A stretch of 64,000 bases of DNA from JASHPR01 sp963833885. GTDB taxonomy: Bacteria > Actinomycetota > Actinomycetes > Streptosporangiales > Streptosporangiaceae. Where the stretch lies: the NCBI GenBank assembly GCA_963833885.1, contig CAWHZU010000011.1:186001-250000 (forward strand). Direction: 5' to 3'. Under the pieces are notes generated by a model. The model worked only from the letters and a program-made list of their open reading frames with translations. It did no database searches and was not told where the DNA came from. This document shows positions 1 to 8,554 of this stretch, one piece after another. A program made the translations under genes and the position numbers. Numbering within the stretch: position 1 is the first letter of the stretch; the number at the start of each line of letters is the position of its first letter.

Positions 1-1
1 T

Positions 2-74
2 GGCCCCGTCGTCTAGTGGCCCAGGACGCCGCCCTCTCAAGGCGGTAGCGCCGGTTCAAATCCGGTCGGGGCTA
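2..74 (+). tRNA. tRNA-Glu (anticodon CTC)
   Basis: The sequence folds into a full cloverleaf. The 7-bp acceptor stem pairs 2-8 with 67-73, with a G-U first pair. The anticodon stem CCGCC/GGCGG encloses the 7-base loop CTCTCAA, giving anticodon CTC (Glu). The T arm is GCCGG-TTCAAAT-CCGGT. No CCA is encoded; the gene is followed by CAAG. Its 3' half is the left copy of a 92-bp direct repeat, so it probably served as an integration site. Confidence 0.93.
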
Positions 75-133
75 CAAGTGAAGTAGCAGTTCAAGGGCCT
101 GATCGCCGGTCGCGGCGGTCGGGCCTTGATCAT
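42..133 (+). repeat. Left copy of 92-bp direct repeat, candidate attL
   Basis: This segment runs from the anticodon stem of tRNA-Glu through the T arm and acceptor end and then through the downstream hairpin. It recurs in the same orientation at 18365-18456 with two mismatches in 92 bases (G to A in the T stem, C to A in the hairpin loop). Direct repeats of a tRNA 3' end flanking a block of accessory genes are the usual signature of site-specific integration. It is unusual that the repeat continues about 60 bases beyond the tRNA. Confidence 0.8.
93..127 (+). terminator. Imperfect terminator hairpin of tRNA-Glu
   Basis: The arms AAGGGCC...CGCCG and CGGCG...GGGCCTT pair around a GTCG loop with one bulge, directly after the tRNA. 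There is no long T tract, as is common in high-GC actinomycetes. The hairpin is conserved in the right-hand repeat copy. Confidence 0.55.
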
Positions 134-254
134 TTGTAGGGCAAAATGTGAGCGAGATCACCCACCACGAGGTGGCAGAGTCCCTCACGAATCGGGAGCG
201 CTGGGCATCCGCATCGGCGAAGCACCGAGCCAGTTTTGAACTCTGCCGAGCTAA

Positions 255-941
255 GTCGGCGAGTGTGTTGGTTCCGTCGTCGGTCCGCCCGGTCCGCCCG
301 GTCCGCTGGTTGATCCGATCGACATCTCCCGCGAGCTCGGTCAGGTTCTCGGCGACTCCGACGGGCGTGAGGCGGCCCGGCTATGGCGGCTGAAGCAGCT
401 TGAATACTCGTTCCGGCTCACGGCGATGGGTCACTATGAGGGCTTCCGGCGGGTGACGTCACGGGCGCTGGACTTCACGCTCGCCTGTCTCGGGGCCCGG
501 CTGCCGGACGGGCAGTCCGAGCGGCTCGTCGAGCTCTACGACCACCTGCGGCCGTTCCCGGACGCCATCCCGGCCCTGCGTGAGCTCGCGAGCAGGGGAT
601 ATGAGCTGGCGGTGCTCTCTAACGGCAGCCCTGCCATGATCAAGAACTGCCTTGATAGCAGTGGCCTGGGCGAATTCTTCGGCCCGCGGGTCAGCGTCGA
701 TGAGGTCCGCGTGTTCAAGCCGTCACCCGTGGTGTACCGGCACACGGCCGGTCGGCTATCCCGGCCGATCGACCAGATCCGGCTCGTCACCTGCAACGCG
801 TTCGACAGCGTGGGGGCCAGCGCGGCCGGGATGCGCACGGCCTGGGTGAACCGCTCCGGCGCCGCGCTCGACACGATCGGCCAGCAGCCAGACCTCACCG
901 TCCCAGCCCTCGACCGCCTGCCCGCCGCACTCGCGCGCTGA
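255..941 (+). pseudogene. Haloacid dehalogenase type II-like HAD hydrolase, 5'-truncated
   Basis: From about 303 the frame reads like a type II haloacid dehalogenase from just after the catalytic loop: LVDPIDISRELG, then RLWRLKQLEYSFRLTAMGHY, motif II (LAVLSNGSP), the motif III lysine in VFKPSPVVY, and a motif IV-like CNAFDSVGA. The N-terminal FDxxGT segment carrying the nucleophilic Asp is absent. Upstream the frame continues into an unrelated Gly/Pro-rich stretch, hits a stop at 252, and has no usable start before the internal ATG at 426. The remaining open frame (426-941, 171 residues) would therefore lack the nucleophile. The break lies about 170 bases inside the left repeat of the island, so truncation during insertion is plausible. 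A functional dehalogenase is unlikely. Confidence 0.8.
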
Positions 942-1079
942 CGTCCCCGGCGGCGGTGCCCTACCCAGGGCCAGCCCGGCAGACATCCGGGGTAAGACCC
1001 GCGCCGGCAGCGACGCCTACCGGGAAAGGACGGCCCGGTCCCGGCGCCGTCCCCCGCCACCACCAAGGGAGACACCACC

Positions 1080-1571
1080 ATGGCCCTGCTCAGCCCCGGC
1101 GACCAGTTCCCCCAGCTCACCATCACCACCACCGACGACCACACTCTCACCCTGCCCGACGCCTTCGCCGGCGACTTCGCCGTCATCCTGTTCTACCGCG
1201 GCGCCTGGTGCCCCTACTGCAACGCCCAGCTGCGCGCCTTCCAGCGCGCCAGCCAGACCCTCGCCGACAACGGCATCCGCGTCGCTGCCCTGTCGGTCGA
1301 CGACAAGGACACCACCACCGCCCTCATCGACAAGCACCAGCTCACCTACCCCGTCGGCTACGGCGCCGACGCCGCCGCCGTCGCCAGCCTCACCGGCGCC
1401 TTCGTCAACCCCGACCCCGTCTATCTCCAGTCCACCGGCTTCGTCCTCAACCCCGCCGGCACCGTCATCGTCAGCGTCTACTCCTCCGGCGCCATCGGCC
1501 GCCTCGTCCCCGACGACGTCACCGGCCTCGTCAGCTACCTGCGCCAGCACACCCCAGCCGCCACCGCCTGA
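1080..1571 (+). CDS. Peroxiredoxin-like redoxin (AhpC/TSA family)
   Basis: This 163-residue protein has a thioredoxin fold of the AhpC/TSA type. A beta strand ending in FYRGAWCPYCNAQ carries a CPYC active site near residues 44-47, and a later STGFVLNPAGTV segment matches the family core. Such proteins reduce peroxides or exchange thiols in the cytoplasm; the CxxC arrangement is thioredoxin-like rather than the single peroxidatic Cys of classical Prx. The start ATG follows AAGGGAG at good spacing. It sits 18 bp upstream of the DsbA-fold gene at 1590, suggesting a thiol-redox operon. A longer redoxin at 12753 shares the FYRGxWCPYC motif. The family is clear; the substrate is unknown. Confidence 0.87.
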   Translation: MALLSPGDQFPQLTITTTDDHTLTLPDAFAGDFAVILFYRGAWCPYCNAQLRAFQRASQTLADNGIRVAALSVDDKDTTTALIDKHQLTYPVGYGADAAAVASLTGAFVNPDPVYLQSTGFVLNPAGTVIVSVYSSGAIGRLVPDDVTGLVSYLRQHTPAATA

Positions 1572-1589
1572 CCCGGCAACGGGGACAGC

Positions 1590-2311
1590 ATGAGCGAGGC
1601 AAGCATCCGCTTCTACTTCGACCCGGTATGCCCGTTCGCCTGGATGACCAGCAAGTGGGTGCGCATGGTCGCCGAGCAGCGGGCCTACACCATCGACTGG
1701 CGGTTCATCTCACTGCGGATAATCAACTCCGCGGTCGATTACGACGCCAATTCCCGGCCGGCTATGAGGACGGTCACACCTCCGGGCTGCGGCTGCTGCG
1801 GGTCACGGCGCGGGCCCGGGCCGAGCACGGGCGGGCCGCCGTCGGCCCGTTCTACCAGACGGTCAGCGCAGAGATCTTCGACTCCCCCGGCGCCGCCGCA
1901 CTGACCGGCGCCGCCCGCGGCAGCCGCGAGTTCGTCCAGCCGCTGCTCACCCGCGCGGGCCTGCCGGCCGACCTGGCCGACGCGCTGGACGACCCGCAGT
2001 GGGACGAGGAGATCCGCGCGGAAGGCGACGAGGCGCTGGCGCTGACCGGCAAGGACGTCGGCACGCCGATCATCCACTTTGACCCGCCGCAGGGCACCGC
2101 CTTCTTCGGCCCGGTCATCAGCCGTCTCCCGGCACCCGAAGACGCCGGGAGGCTGTGGGACTACGTGACCGGCCTGGCCGGATTCCCCGGCTTCGCCGAG
2201 CTCAAGCGCAGCCTGCGCGAGCGCCCCCAGCTGCGCAGCTTCGGCGTGGCCTCCGGTGCGGCCGGGACAAAAGAGGACTGGCACGCCGGGCACCGCGCCA
2301 CGACTTCGTAG
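1590..2311 (+). pseudogene. DsbA-fold, Rv2466c-like mycothiol-dependent reductase, frameshifted
   Basis: The N-terminal part (1590 to about 1750) reads YFDPVCPFAWMTSKW...DWRFISLRIIN, and the rest continues one frame over to a stop at 2311 with GLRLLRVTARARAEHG, the cis-Pro loop KDVGTPIIHF and AFFGPVISRLP. Order and spacing match the Rv2466c-type DsbA family, in which mycothiol supplies electrons. One base appears missing near 1750 (GAYGCC-AATTCC region), so the gene is broken or the base was miscalled. The active site here is CPFA, whereas Rv2466c has CPWC; the resolving Cys is missing, so even an intact product would be a monothiol enzyme. The start has a GGGGA box and the gene follows a redoxin gene by 18 bp. 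Confidence 0.8.
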
Positions 2312-2334
2312 CAGCACCCCGCGGCCCACGCCAG

Positions 2335-2511
2335 AGGCGCGGGGAGCCTGGCCAGCCGGCCCGGCTCGCCGCGCCGCTGGTTCTGCGTGAGTATCTGGCG
2401 CAGATCCGGGAGACCATCAGCCTGACCGGCCGCCTGACGCCCGCGGACCTGACCCCCGGGATGCGCGACGACCTCGTCAGCGTCTACCGCCGCTGGCTAG
2501 CGGAGGGATAA
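2335..2511 (+). other. Unidentified C-terminal coding fragment
   Basis: After the DsbA-fold gene, a different frame gives a plausible protein tail (REYLAQIRETISLTGR, then LTPADLTPGMRDDLVSVYRR) ending at a stop at 2511. It has helical character and no start of its own; its upstream extension overlaps the 3' end of the preceding gene in another frame. I do not recognise the family. It may be a remnant of a deleted gene. Confidence 0.25.
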
Positions 2512-2541
2512 CCCTATGCAAATGAGCCGCCGATCAGTCAG

Positions 2542-3807
2542 CTAGCTGACGGCGATGCCCGCCGCGCTAGCGGACGAGGGCAGCGCGAACGGGGAGCTGG
2601 AAAGCTCGGTCAGGCTGCCGCCGTTGACGGCGAAGGCACCCACGACCTTGCCCTCGCTCTCGTCGACGTACAGGAAGTGCCCGCCCGGGGTGAGCCCGGC
2701 GTCCACCGCGCCCAGACCGCCGGTGCCCCGGATCGTCGTGCTGCCCAGCAGCGTCAGCGTGCCGCCCGGCGCGATCGAGTACCGGGAGATGGTGCCCGAC
2801 GCGGTGTTGACCGAGAACAGGAACGGGCCGTCGGGGCTGATCTGGATCCAGCACGGGGCGGTCTGCTGGTTCGCGAACGGCGAGGACCCGATCGAGCTGA
2901 GCACGCCGCCAGAGGAGTCGTTGAAGGCGGACACCCGTCCCGATGCCGGCCCCGACGTTGTAAGCGTTGGAGACGAACAGCTGGCTGGGGTTCGTGGGCC
3001 GGATCTCGCTCCCGAACGGGCCCAGGGCCTGCGCCGGGAACGGTGATCCCTGCGCCTCGGTCAGCCGCCCGCTGAAGCCCACGGTGAAGCTCGAGATCTG
3101 CGAGGTCCGCACGAGTTTCCCGACGAGCTTGGTGCCGGTGCGATTGAACAGCACATCACTGGGCTGGGAGTTGCTGGCCAGGGGCACTGTCGACCCCAGG
3201 ACCGGGAACAGGTGCCCGCTGCGGGTGGTCAGGCGGAACCCGGTGAAGTTGGTGCTGGCGGTACCCGCGGTGGCGACGTAGACCAGGCTGCTGTGCACGG
3301 CGATGCTGACCGGCGTGCTCCCGCCTGAGAAGGTGACCCCGTGCCGGACCAGCCGCAGCGAGCCGTCCTGCCGGATCCGCAGGACCGAGATCTGGTTGCT
3401 GCCGGCGTCAGTGGCGAGGAGGAAGCGGCCCGCCGGGCGCGATCTGAATGGAGCCCTGAGAGGCGAGCCCGGCCCCGGTCCCGGCCCCGCCGGCCCGGAA
3501 CGGAGAGCCGGGCTCGGGCGTCAGCGTCCCGTTGGCGTGCCGGTCGAACCCGGCGATCGTGATAACCCCGACAGTGTTGTCGTTGACGTACACATGCCAC
3601 ATGCCCGATCACCGGCGAGCCATTCTCCGGGTGGCCGTGCGCCGTCGCTGCGAACGCCGTGGCCGGCGCGGCCATCGCCGCCGCCGCGCCAGCAGCCAGG
3701 CCCAGCGCTACCGCGCCCTGCCTGCTCCGCCGCCCGTGACGCACACCAGCAGCCGGCACCGCCTTGGCCGTCCCGCCGGCGCCATTACCGCGATTGACCG
3801 TCCTCAT
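2542..3807 (-). pseudogene. Secreted beta-propeller (lactonase-like) protein, multiply frameshifted
   Basis: Read from an ATG at 3807 with a GGAGG box, the product starts with a Tat/Sec-like signal (MRTVNRG..., an Ala-rich core, ATAFAATA). It then follows the intact propeller encoded at 5554-6720 block by block but in at least three different frames: NDNTVGVITIAGFDRHANGT, then VYVATAGTASTNFTGFRL, then SSIGSSPFANQQTAPCWIQI and TLTLLGSTTIRG. Frame changes fall near 3605, 3410-3300 and 2935. The degree of damage makes this a real pseudogene rather than one sequencing error. It is a divergently oriented paralogue of the gene 1.7 kb away. Confidence 0.85.
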
Positions 3808-4101
3808 CTGTCCTCCGTACCTGGATCGAGGGCTCACGCCCACTCAGCTCGTAGTCCCCGCATCACCTCGGCGCATTACACCTCGGCCGCACAAACCGCG
3901 ATCAGGGCGGCCGGCCAGGCCCGGGTCGAGGCGGCCCGACGATTGCGCCCGTGACCGAGGTAAGATCCAGCCGTTGCCGGCCGCTAACCGCACTGCGCCC
4001 GAGTCGTGCGCGCGGTCCGCTGCCTGGGCCAGCACGCCGGCCGCGTCGCGATCACGGAACGCGGAACACTCGCAGACACACGCACTAAGGAGCTGGATTT
4101 C

Positions 4102-4398
4102 ATGACCGTCAGACTCGGGATTCTCGCCCTGCTTGAGGCCAAAGCCGGAGCGGGCGACAAGCTCGCCGCGTTCCTGGAGGCCGGCCGCGAGATCGCGGTT
4201 GCCGAGGAAGGCACCGTTACCTGGTACGCATTCAAGATCAGCGACACCACCTACGGCATCCTCGACACCTTCGAGACCGAGGACGCCCGGAACACCCACC
4301 TCAACGGCCAGATACCGGTTGCCCTCGGCCAGGTCGCCGGCGAGCTGCTCGCCAGCGACCCCGACATCAAGCTCATCGACATCCTGGCCGTCAAATAA
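4102..4398 (+). CDS. Antibiotic biosynthesis monooxygenase (ABM) domain protein
   Basis: This 98-residue protein is a single ABM/dimeric alpha-beta barrel: an N-terminal beta strand (RLGILALLEAKAG), a helix (DKLAAFLEAGREI), then GTVTWYAFKISDTTYGI and a second helix ending in PVALGQVAGELL. ABM proteins are small cofactor-free oxygenases or ligand binders that act as dimers. ATG 4102 is chosen over upstream frames because AAGGAG lies 9 bases before it and the fold starts there. A close paralogue is encoded at 15724-16020 on the other strand near the far end of the island. The real substrate cannot be inferred. Confidence 0.85.
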   Translation: MTVRLGILALLEAKAGAGDKLAAFLEAGREIAVAEEGTVTWYAFKISDTTYGILDTFETEDARNTHLNGQIPVALGQVAGELLASDPDIKLIDILAVK

Positions 4399-4459
4399 CG
4401 GTCGCGCGGGTGCGGGCGATGCCCGCAGGCAAGCGCCCGCATCCGCGAAGACGCCTGAG

Positions 4460-4687
4460 TCAGCCCGCGGCCTCGCCGAGGATAGCGGCGAGCAGGCCCT
4501 CAAGATCATTCCCACACGGGGGGCGCGAGCGCAGATGCGCCGCGACCTCCGGATAACGCTGCTCCGCCTGGGCGCGGTCGATGGCATCCAGCTCGGCGTA
4601 GACGTGCAGCGGCTCCATCGTCTCATCGCATCCCGCGTCGCGCGGGTCGGTCTGCAGGAGGCGATCGAGCGCCTTCCAGCCGTTCAT
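4460..4687 (-). CDS. Small zinc-finger-type anti-sigma-like protein, zinc motif degraded
   Basis: The 75-residue product has the arrangement LQTDPRDAGCDETM...LHVYAEL...RYPEVAAHLRSRPPCGNDL. This corresponds to small actinobacterial proteins encoded beside ECF sigma factors, in which a HLxxCxxC zinc site binds the sigma factor. Here the first Cys of HLxACGPC is replaced (HLRSRPPC), so zinc binding is doubtful. The start overlaps the stop of the sigma gene (4684-4687, ATGA), so the two were translationally coupled. The homologue at 11528 keeps HRLACGPC. As the sigma partner is broken, this gene is probably decaying too. Confidence 0.6.
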   Translation of the reverse strand: MNGWKALDRLLQTDPRDAGCDETMEPLHVYAELDAIDRAQAEQRYPEVAAHLRSRPPCGNDLEGLLAAILGEAAG

Positions 4688-5351
4688 AAACGCCCCGCCG
4701 GCTGCTGGTGGAGGTATCCGTTAGCAATCAGGCCCGCCCGGAGCTTGCGCCGGGCATCAAACAGTGTCTTATAGATCGCGTTGCGGCTCGAATTCTGCTC
4801 GGCGACCAGGGCGTCCAGCGGCACCTGGTGCAGCGCGATGGCGACGAAGACCTGGCGCTGACGCTGGGTCAGCTCCCGCTCGACCGCGTCCCGCAGAGCG
4901 CGGAGAAGATCGCGCCACTCGTATTCGCGGGCCGGGACAGGCCGAGTCGATCCGGCAGCCGCGCCCAGTCCTCGGTGTCCAGCGGGCCGGACGGGTGGCG
5001 CCAGAAGTGCCGCCCGGTCTTGCTGGATACCTCGAAGATGGCGAACTTGTACGCCCGGGTAGTGAAAGGCTCTCGCCGCGGAACTGGCCGATCTCCCGAT
5101 GAACGCGACCACCGCGTCGGCGGCGGCCTGATGCGCGAGATCATCTAGCTCGGGGCCGGAGATGCGGAGCTGCCCGCGCCGCCGGTAGGCCTCCCCGCGC
5201 GCCACCCGGAGCAGCATTTCGAACAGCCGGGCCGCAGCCTGCTCCGCTGCGCTCCGGGTGTACTCAGGGCCTGGATCCACCAGCTCGACTCATCGTCCGG
5301 CTCGGCCGCGTCGGCCAGCCGGCGATTCGGCAACTGATCCGGTTCGGCCAT
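4684..5351 (-). pseudogene. ECF-type RNA polymerase sigma factor, frameshifted
   Basis: Reading from ATG 5351, the protein runs through three frames. MAEPDQLPNRRLADAA opens one. EQAAARLFEMLLRVARGEAY plus ELDDLAHQAAADAVVAFIG (region 2) lies in a second. FTTRAYKFAIFEVSS with EDWARLPDRLG lies in a third. It then returns to the second for region 4 (RQRQVFVAIALHQVPLDALV, then RNAIYKTLFDARRKLRAGL). The pieces together match an ECF sigma factor of about 220 residues. At least three frame changes make it non-functional as written. It overlaps the anti-sigma-like gene by 4 nt. A second, more truncated copy lies at 11234-11512. Confidence 0.8.
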
Positions 5352-5553
5352 GACGAGAAGACTGCCTGGCGTCTGCGTCCATTGGCCTTGGAGTTTCCCG
5401 CCGCTCGCCGTCCCTGCTGCGGCATGAGGTCGGAGAACTTACGAAACAATGACGTGGCCCGAGTGGCAGTAAGACAGTCCGCGCGCCGCGCCGCTCATCG
5501 ATCAGAGTCTGCGGATCACCGCGGATCAAGTCTCTCCCTAAAGGAGCACGGAC

Positions 5554-6720
5554 ATGCGGAAACGCACGGGCCTGGTCGCGAGCGGCGCCATGCTGGCGGC
5601 CACCATCGGCTTGTTCGGCACGGCGGCCTCGGCCAGCGCGAGCACGATCAGCGCGAGCACCGCCTCCCCGGTGGTCGGCTACACCTACCTCGACGGCAAC
5701 ACCGCCACTTCCAACACCATTGACGCCTTCGCCCGGCACGCCGACGGCTCGGTCAGCCCGGTCGGGAGCGGAACGTTCGCCGCCGACGGCGCCGGCAGCG
5801 GTGTGGGGCTGGGGTCGCAGGGCGCCATCCAGGTCACCCAGGACCACAGGTTCCTGCTGGCCGTCGACGCGGGCAGCAACCAGATCTCGGTCCTGCGCAT
5901 CACCGCGGGCGGCGTGCCGGTGCCGGTCGGCCAGCCGGTGTCCTCCGGCGGGAACGACCCGGTCAGCGTTGCGGTCTCCCCGGCCGGCCTGGTCTACGTG
6001 GCCAACGCCGGCGCGACCGACAGCAACTACACCGGCTTCCGCCTGGGCTTCAACGGCAGCCTGACCCCGGTCCCGGGCTCGACGTTCGCCGTCCCGAACG
6101 GCTCGGGCCTGGGCGACGTGTTCTTCAACGCCCTCGGCACCCAGCTCGTCGGGACCCGCACGACCACCTCTGAGATCGACAGCTTCAACGTGCTGCCCGA
6201 CGGCCACCTGCTCCCGGCCCCTGGCTCGCCGTTCACCGGGCAGGGCCTCGGCCAGCTCGGCGCTGAGTTCTCGCCCACCAACCTGAACCGGCTGTACGTC
6301 AGCGACGCCCACAATGGCGCGGGCCTCGGCGACGTCTCCGCCTACAACGACAACTTCCTCGGCCAGCTCAGCTCGATCGGCAACTCCCCGTTCGCCGACA
6401 ACCAGACCGCCCCGTGCTGGGTGGAGATCAGCCATGACGGCAGGTTCCTGTTCACCGTCAACACCGGGTCGGGCAGCATCTCCAGCTACGCCATTAACCC
6501 CAATGGCTCGCTGACCCTGCTGGGCAGCACGACCATCAAGGGCGGCGGCGCTGACATTGACGCCCGCCTGACGCCGAACGGCCAGCAGCTGCTGGTCGAC
6601 GGCAGCGGCAACCACATCCTGTCCGTGTTCGACGTGAACGGCGGCCAGCTGACTGAGGTGCCCAGCTCGCCGACGCCGCTGCCCGTGGGCGGCTCCCCGT
6701 CCGGGATCGTGAACATCTAG
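5554..6720 (+). CDS. Secreted beta-propeller (lactonase/YVTN-like) protein
   Basis: The 388-residue protein begins with a signal peptide (MRKRTGLVASGAML, hydrophobic core, AASASA cleavage region), so it is exported. The mature part is a seven-bladed propeller built of repeats such as GAIQVTQDHRFLLAVD, NDPVSVAVSPAGLVYVANAG, APCWVEISHDGRFLFTVNTG and DARLTPNGQQLLVDGSGN, resembling 6-phosphogluconolactonase/YVTN-type propellers. Role is likely extracellular binding or lactone hydrolysis; neither can be proven. AAAGGAG precedes the ATG. A strong hairpin at 6758-6797 follows the stop, so it is monocistronic. The only paralogue in view is the ruined copy at 2542-3807. Confidence 0.82.
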   Translation: MRKRTGLVASGAMLAATIGLFGTAASASASTISASTASPVVGYTYLDGNTATSNTIDAFARHADGSVSPVGSGTFAADGAGSGVGLGSQGAIQVTQDHRFLLAVDAGSNQISVLRITAGGVPVPVGQPVSSGGNDPVSVAVSPAGLVYVANAGATDSNYTGFRLGFNGSLTPVPGSTFAVPNGSGLGDVFFNALGTQLVGTRTTTSEIDSFNVLPDGHLLPAPGSPFTGQGLGQLGAEFSPTNLNRLYVSDAHNGAGLGDVSAYNDNFLGQLSSIGNSPFADNQTAPCWVEISHDGRFLFTVNTGSGSISSYAINPNGSLTLLGSTTIKGGGADIDARLTPNGQQLLVDGSGNHILSVFDVNGGQLTEVPSSPTPLPVGGSPSGIVNI

Positions 6721-6757
6721 CGTAAACATCCAGGTAGCGATCCCCGGCGAAAATCCC

Positions 6758-6797
6758 GCTGCCCCTGCCCCGCCTCACCCGGCGGGCCAGGGGCAGC
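6758..6797 (+). terminator. Rho-independent-type hairpin after the propeller gene
   Basis: GCTGCCCCTG (6758-6767) pairs perfectly with CAGGGGCAGC (6788-6797). An inner CCCCGCC/GGCGGG helix extends it to a long GC-rich stem. It lies 38 bases after the stop at 6720. A T tract is lacking, as usual in this GC range. Confidence 0.7.
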
Positions 6798-6898
6798 AGC
6801 GTTTGCTGGCGTGCGCCGGCCCGGTAAGAACGAGTTTGCGGCCGACGCATACCAGACATGGAAACTCAATCGCGGCCGGCCGGCCGACGGTCAGCTAA

Positions 6899-8479
6899 AT
6901 GAACCGAGCTGAAGTCGCCGCTACTCCATCTTCTGCTGCACCCGCCAGCCGTGCCCCCGATAATCGCTGGGCAGTCCTGGCCCTGGTCGGCGTGGCCCAG
7001 CTGATGATCGTGCTAGACGTGACAATCGTGAATATCGCCCTGCCGTCCGCGCAGGTGGCCCTGCACTTCTCGACCGACGACCGGCAGTGGATCATCACTG
7101 CTTACGCGCTGACCTTCGGAAGCCTGCTGCTTCTCGGCGGCAAGCTAGGTGACCTGCTGGGGCGCAAGTGGACGTTCATGGCCGGGCTCCTGGGTTTCGC
7201 TGGCGCGTCGGCCCTCGGCGGGCTCGCGCCCTCGCTCGGGGTGCTGATCGCAGCCCGGGCGCTGCAGGGAGCATTCGGGGCGCTGCTCGCCCCCTCGGCG
7301 CTGTCACTGCTGACCGTCAGCTTCCACAACTCCCCGGACCGCCCCAAGGCATTCGGCATCTTCAGCGCGATCGCCGCCAGCGGAACCTCAGTCGGGCTTC
7401 TCCTCGGCGGCGTGCTGACGCAGACCCTGTCCTGGCGCTGGTGCCTGTACGTGAACCTGATCTTCGCCATTCCCGCTGCCATCGCCGCATGGCGCCTGAT
7501 CGGCGGGGGCGGGGGCCAGCGCCCGCGCGCGCGGATCGACTTCGCGGGAGTGGCCGCCGCTTCCGGCGGTTTCTTCTGCCTGGTCTACGGCTTCTCCAAC
7601 GCCGAGACCCACTCTTGGTCGGCCAGCCTGACCATCGCCCTCTTCGCGGCCGGCGCCGTTCTGCTGGCCTCGTTCGTCCTGGTCGAGCGCCGGGCCGCGC
7701 ATCCGCTGCTGCCGCTGCGCATCGTGACCGACCGTTCGCGGGGCGGCGCCTATGCCTCCATCGCCATCGGCGGCGCCGCGCTATTCTCCGTCTTCTTGTT
7801 CATGACCTACTACATGCAGCAAATCCTGCATTTCTCCCCGGTCAAGACCGGCCTGGGGTTCCTCCCGCTCACCGGTGCCATCATCATCGTCGCGCCCCTG
7901 GTCCAGACCAAGATCTTGCCCCGCCTCGGCCCGCGGCGGGTGATCACGTTTGGCATGACCCTGGGCGTCATCGCGATGATCATCTTCACCCGGCTGACAC
8001 CCGGCGGAAGCTACGCCGCCCACGTGCTGCCCGGGCTCGTCCTCGCTGGTGCCGGAACGGCGTGCGTGGTCTCCGCCTCGTTCGCTACCGGCACCCTCGG
8101 CGTCCGGCACACCGACGCCGGCATAGCGTCGGCCGTGATCAACACCTCGCAGCAGATCGGCGGCTCGATCGGCACCGCCCTACTGAGCGCCATCTTCGCC
8201 GGCTCCCTGGCCGGATACCTGGCCAGCCACCCCGGCGCAGCCCACCCGACCGCCGTCGCGACCGTGCACGCGTACACCGCCGGCTTCACCGCCGGCGCAG
8301 TGATCTTCGCCATCGGCCTCCTTCTCGCCCTGGTCCTGCTCCCCTCGCAGCGTGCCATCCGAGCCCGGATGGCAGCCGCCGGCGCATCCAGTGAATCGAA
8401 TGAATCCCGCGAGTCCCCTGGCGCAGGCCCGGCGCAGGAGAGCCTCCAGCCAACCGGAAGCGGGAGCAGCTGTTCCTAG
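6899..8479 (+). CDS. MFS drug exporter, DHA2 (14-TM, EmrB/QacA) type
   Basis: This 526-residue membrane protein has about 14 hydrophobic helices. DHA2 hallmarks include LMIVLDVTIVNIALPSA in TM1, WIITAYALTFGSLLLLGGKL, the motif A loop GDLLGRKWTF, and the motif C-like helix GTSVGLLLGGVL. The family extrudes drugs or metabolites using the proton gradient. The hydrophilic N terminus and a Ser/Glu-rich tail are cytoplasmic. No convincing Shine-Dalgarno precedes ATG 6899. No dedicated regulator is adjacent; its 3' end converges on the carboxymuconolactone-decarboxylase genes. The substrate is unknown. A second DHA2 exporter lies at 27123. Confidence 0.87.
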   Translation: MNRAEVAATPSSAAPASRAPDNRWAVLALVGVAQLMIVLDVTIVNIALPSAQVALHFSTDDRQWIITAYALTFGSLLLLGGKLGDLLGRKWTFMAGLLGFAGASALGGLAPSLGVLIAARALQGAFGALLAPSALSLLTVSFHNSPDRPKAFGIFSAIAASGTSVGLLLGGVLTQTLSWRWCLYVNLIFAIPAAIAAWRLIGGGGGQRPRARIDFAGVAAASGGFFCLVYGFSNAETHSWSASLTIALFAAGAVLLASFVLVERRAAHPLLPLRIVTDRSRGGAYASIAIGGAALFSVFLFMTYYMQQILHFSPVKTGLGFLPLTGAIIIVAPLVQTKILPRLGPRRVITFGMTLGVIAMIIFTRLTPGGSYAAHVLPGLVLAGAGTACVVSASFATGTLGVRHTDAGIASAVINTSQQIGGSIGTALLSAIFAGSLAGYLASHPGAAHPTAVATVHAYTAGFTAGAVIFAIGLLLALVLLPSQRAIRARMAAAGASSESNESRESPGAGPAQESLQPTGSGSSCS

Positions 8480-8554
8480 CGACCGCCGAGCTCCCGAGCG
8501 TCCCGCCTCCCGGCCGTCACGGGCTCCCGCGTCCGCAGCGGCGGCCGGCTGCGC

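Noticed and set aside
282..306. GGTCCGCCC tandem copies upstream of the HAD remnant as a functional repeat
   Set aside because: Only about two and a half copies; it is probably simple-sequence slippage at the truncated gene end.
536..2329. Long minus-strand and alternate-frame ORFs over the redoxin and DsbA genes (for example 536-1186 and 1739-2329)
   Set aside because: They are rich in Arg, Pro and Gly with no family features, as expected for shadow frames in GC-rich DNA; the opposite strand has clear genes.
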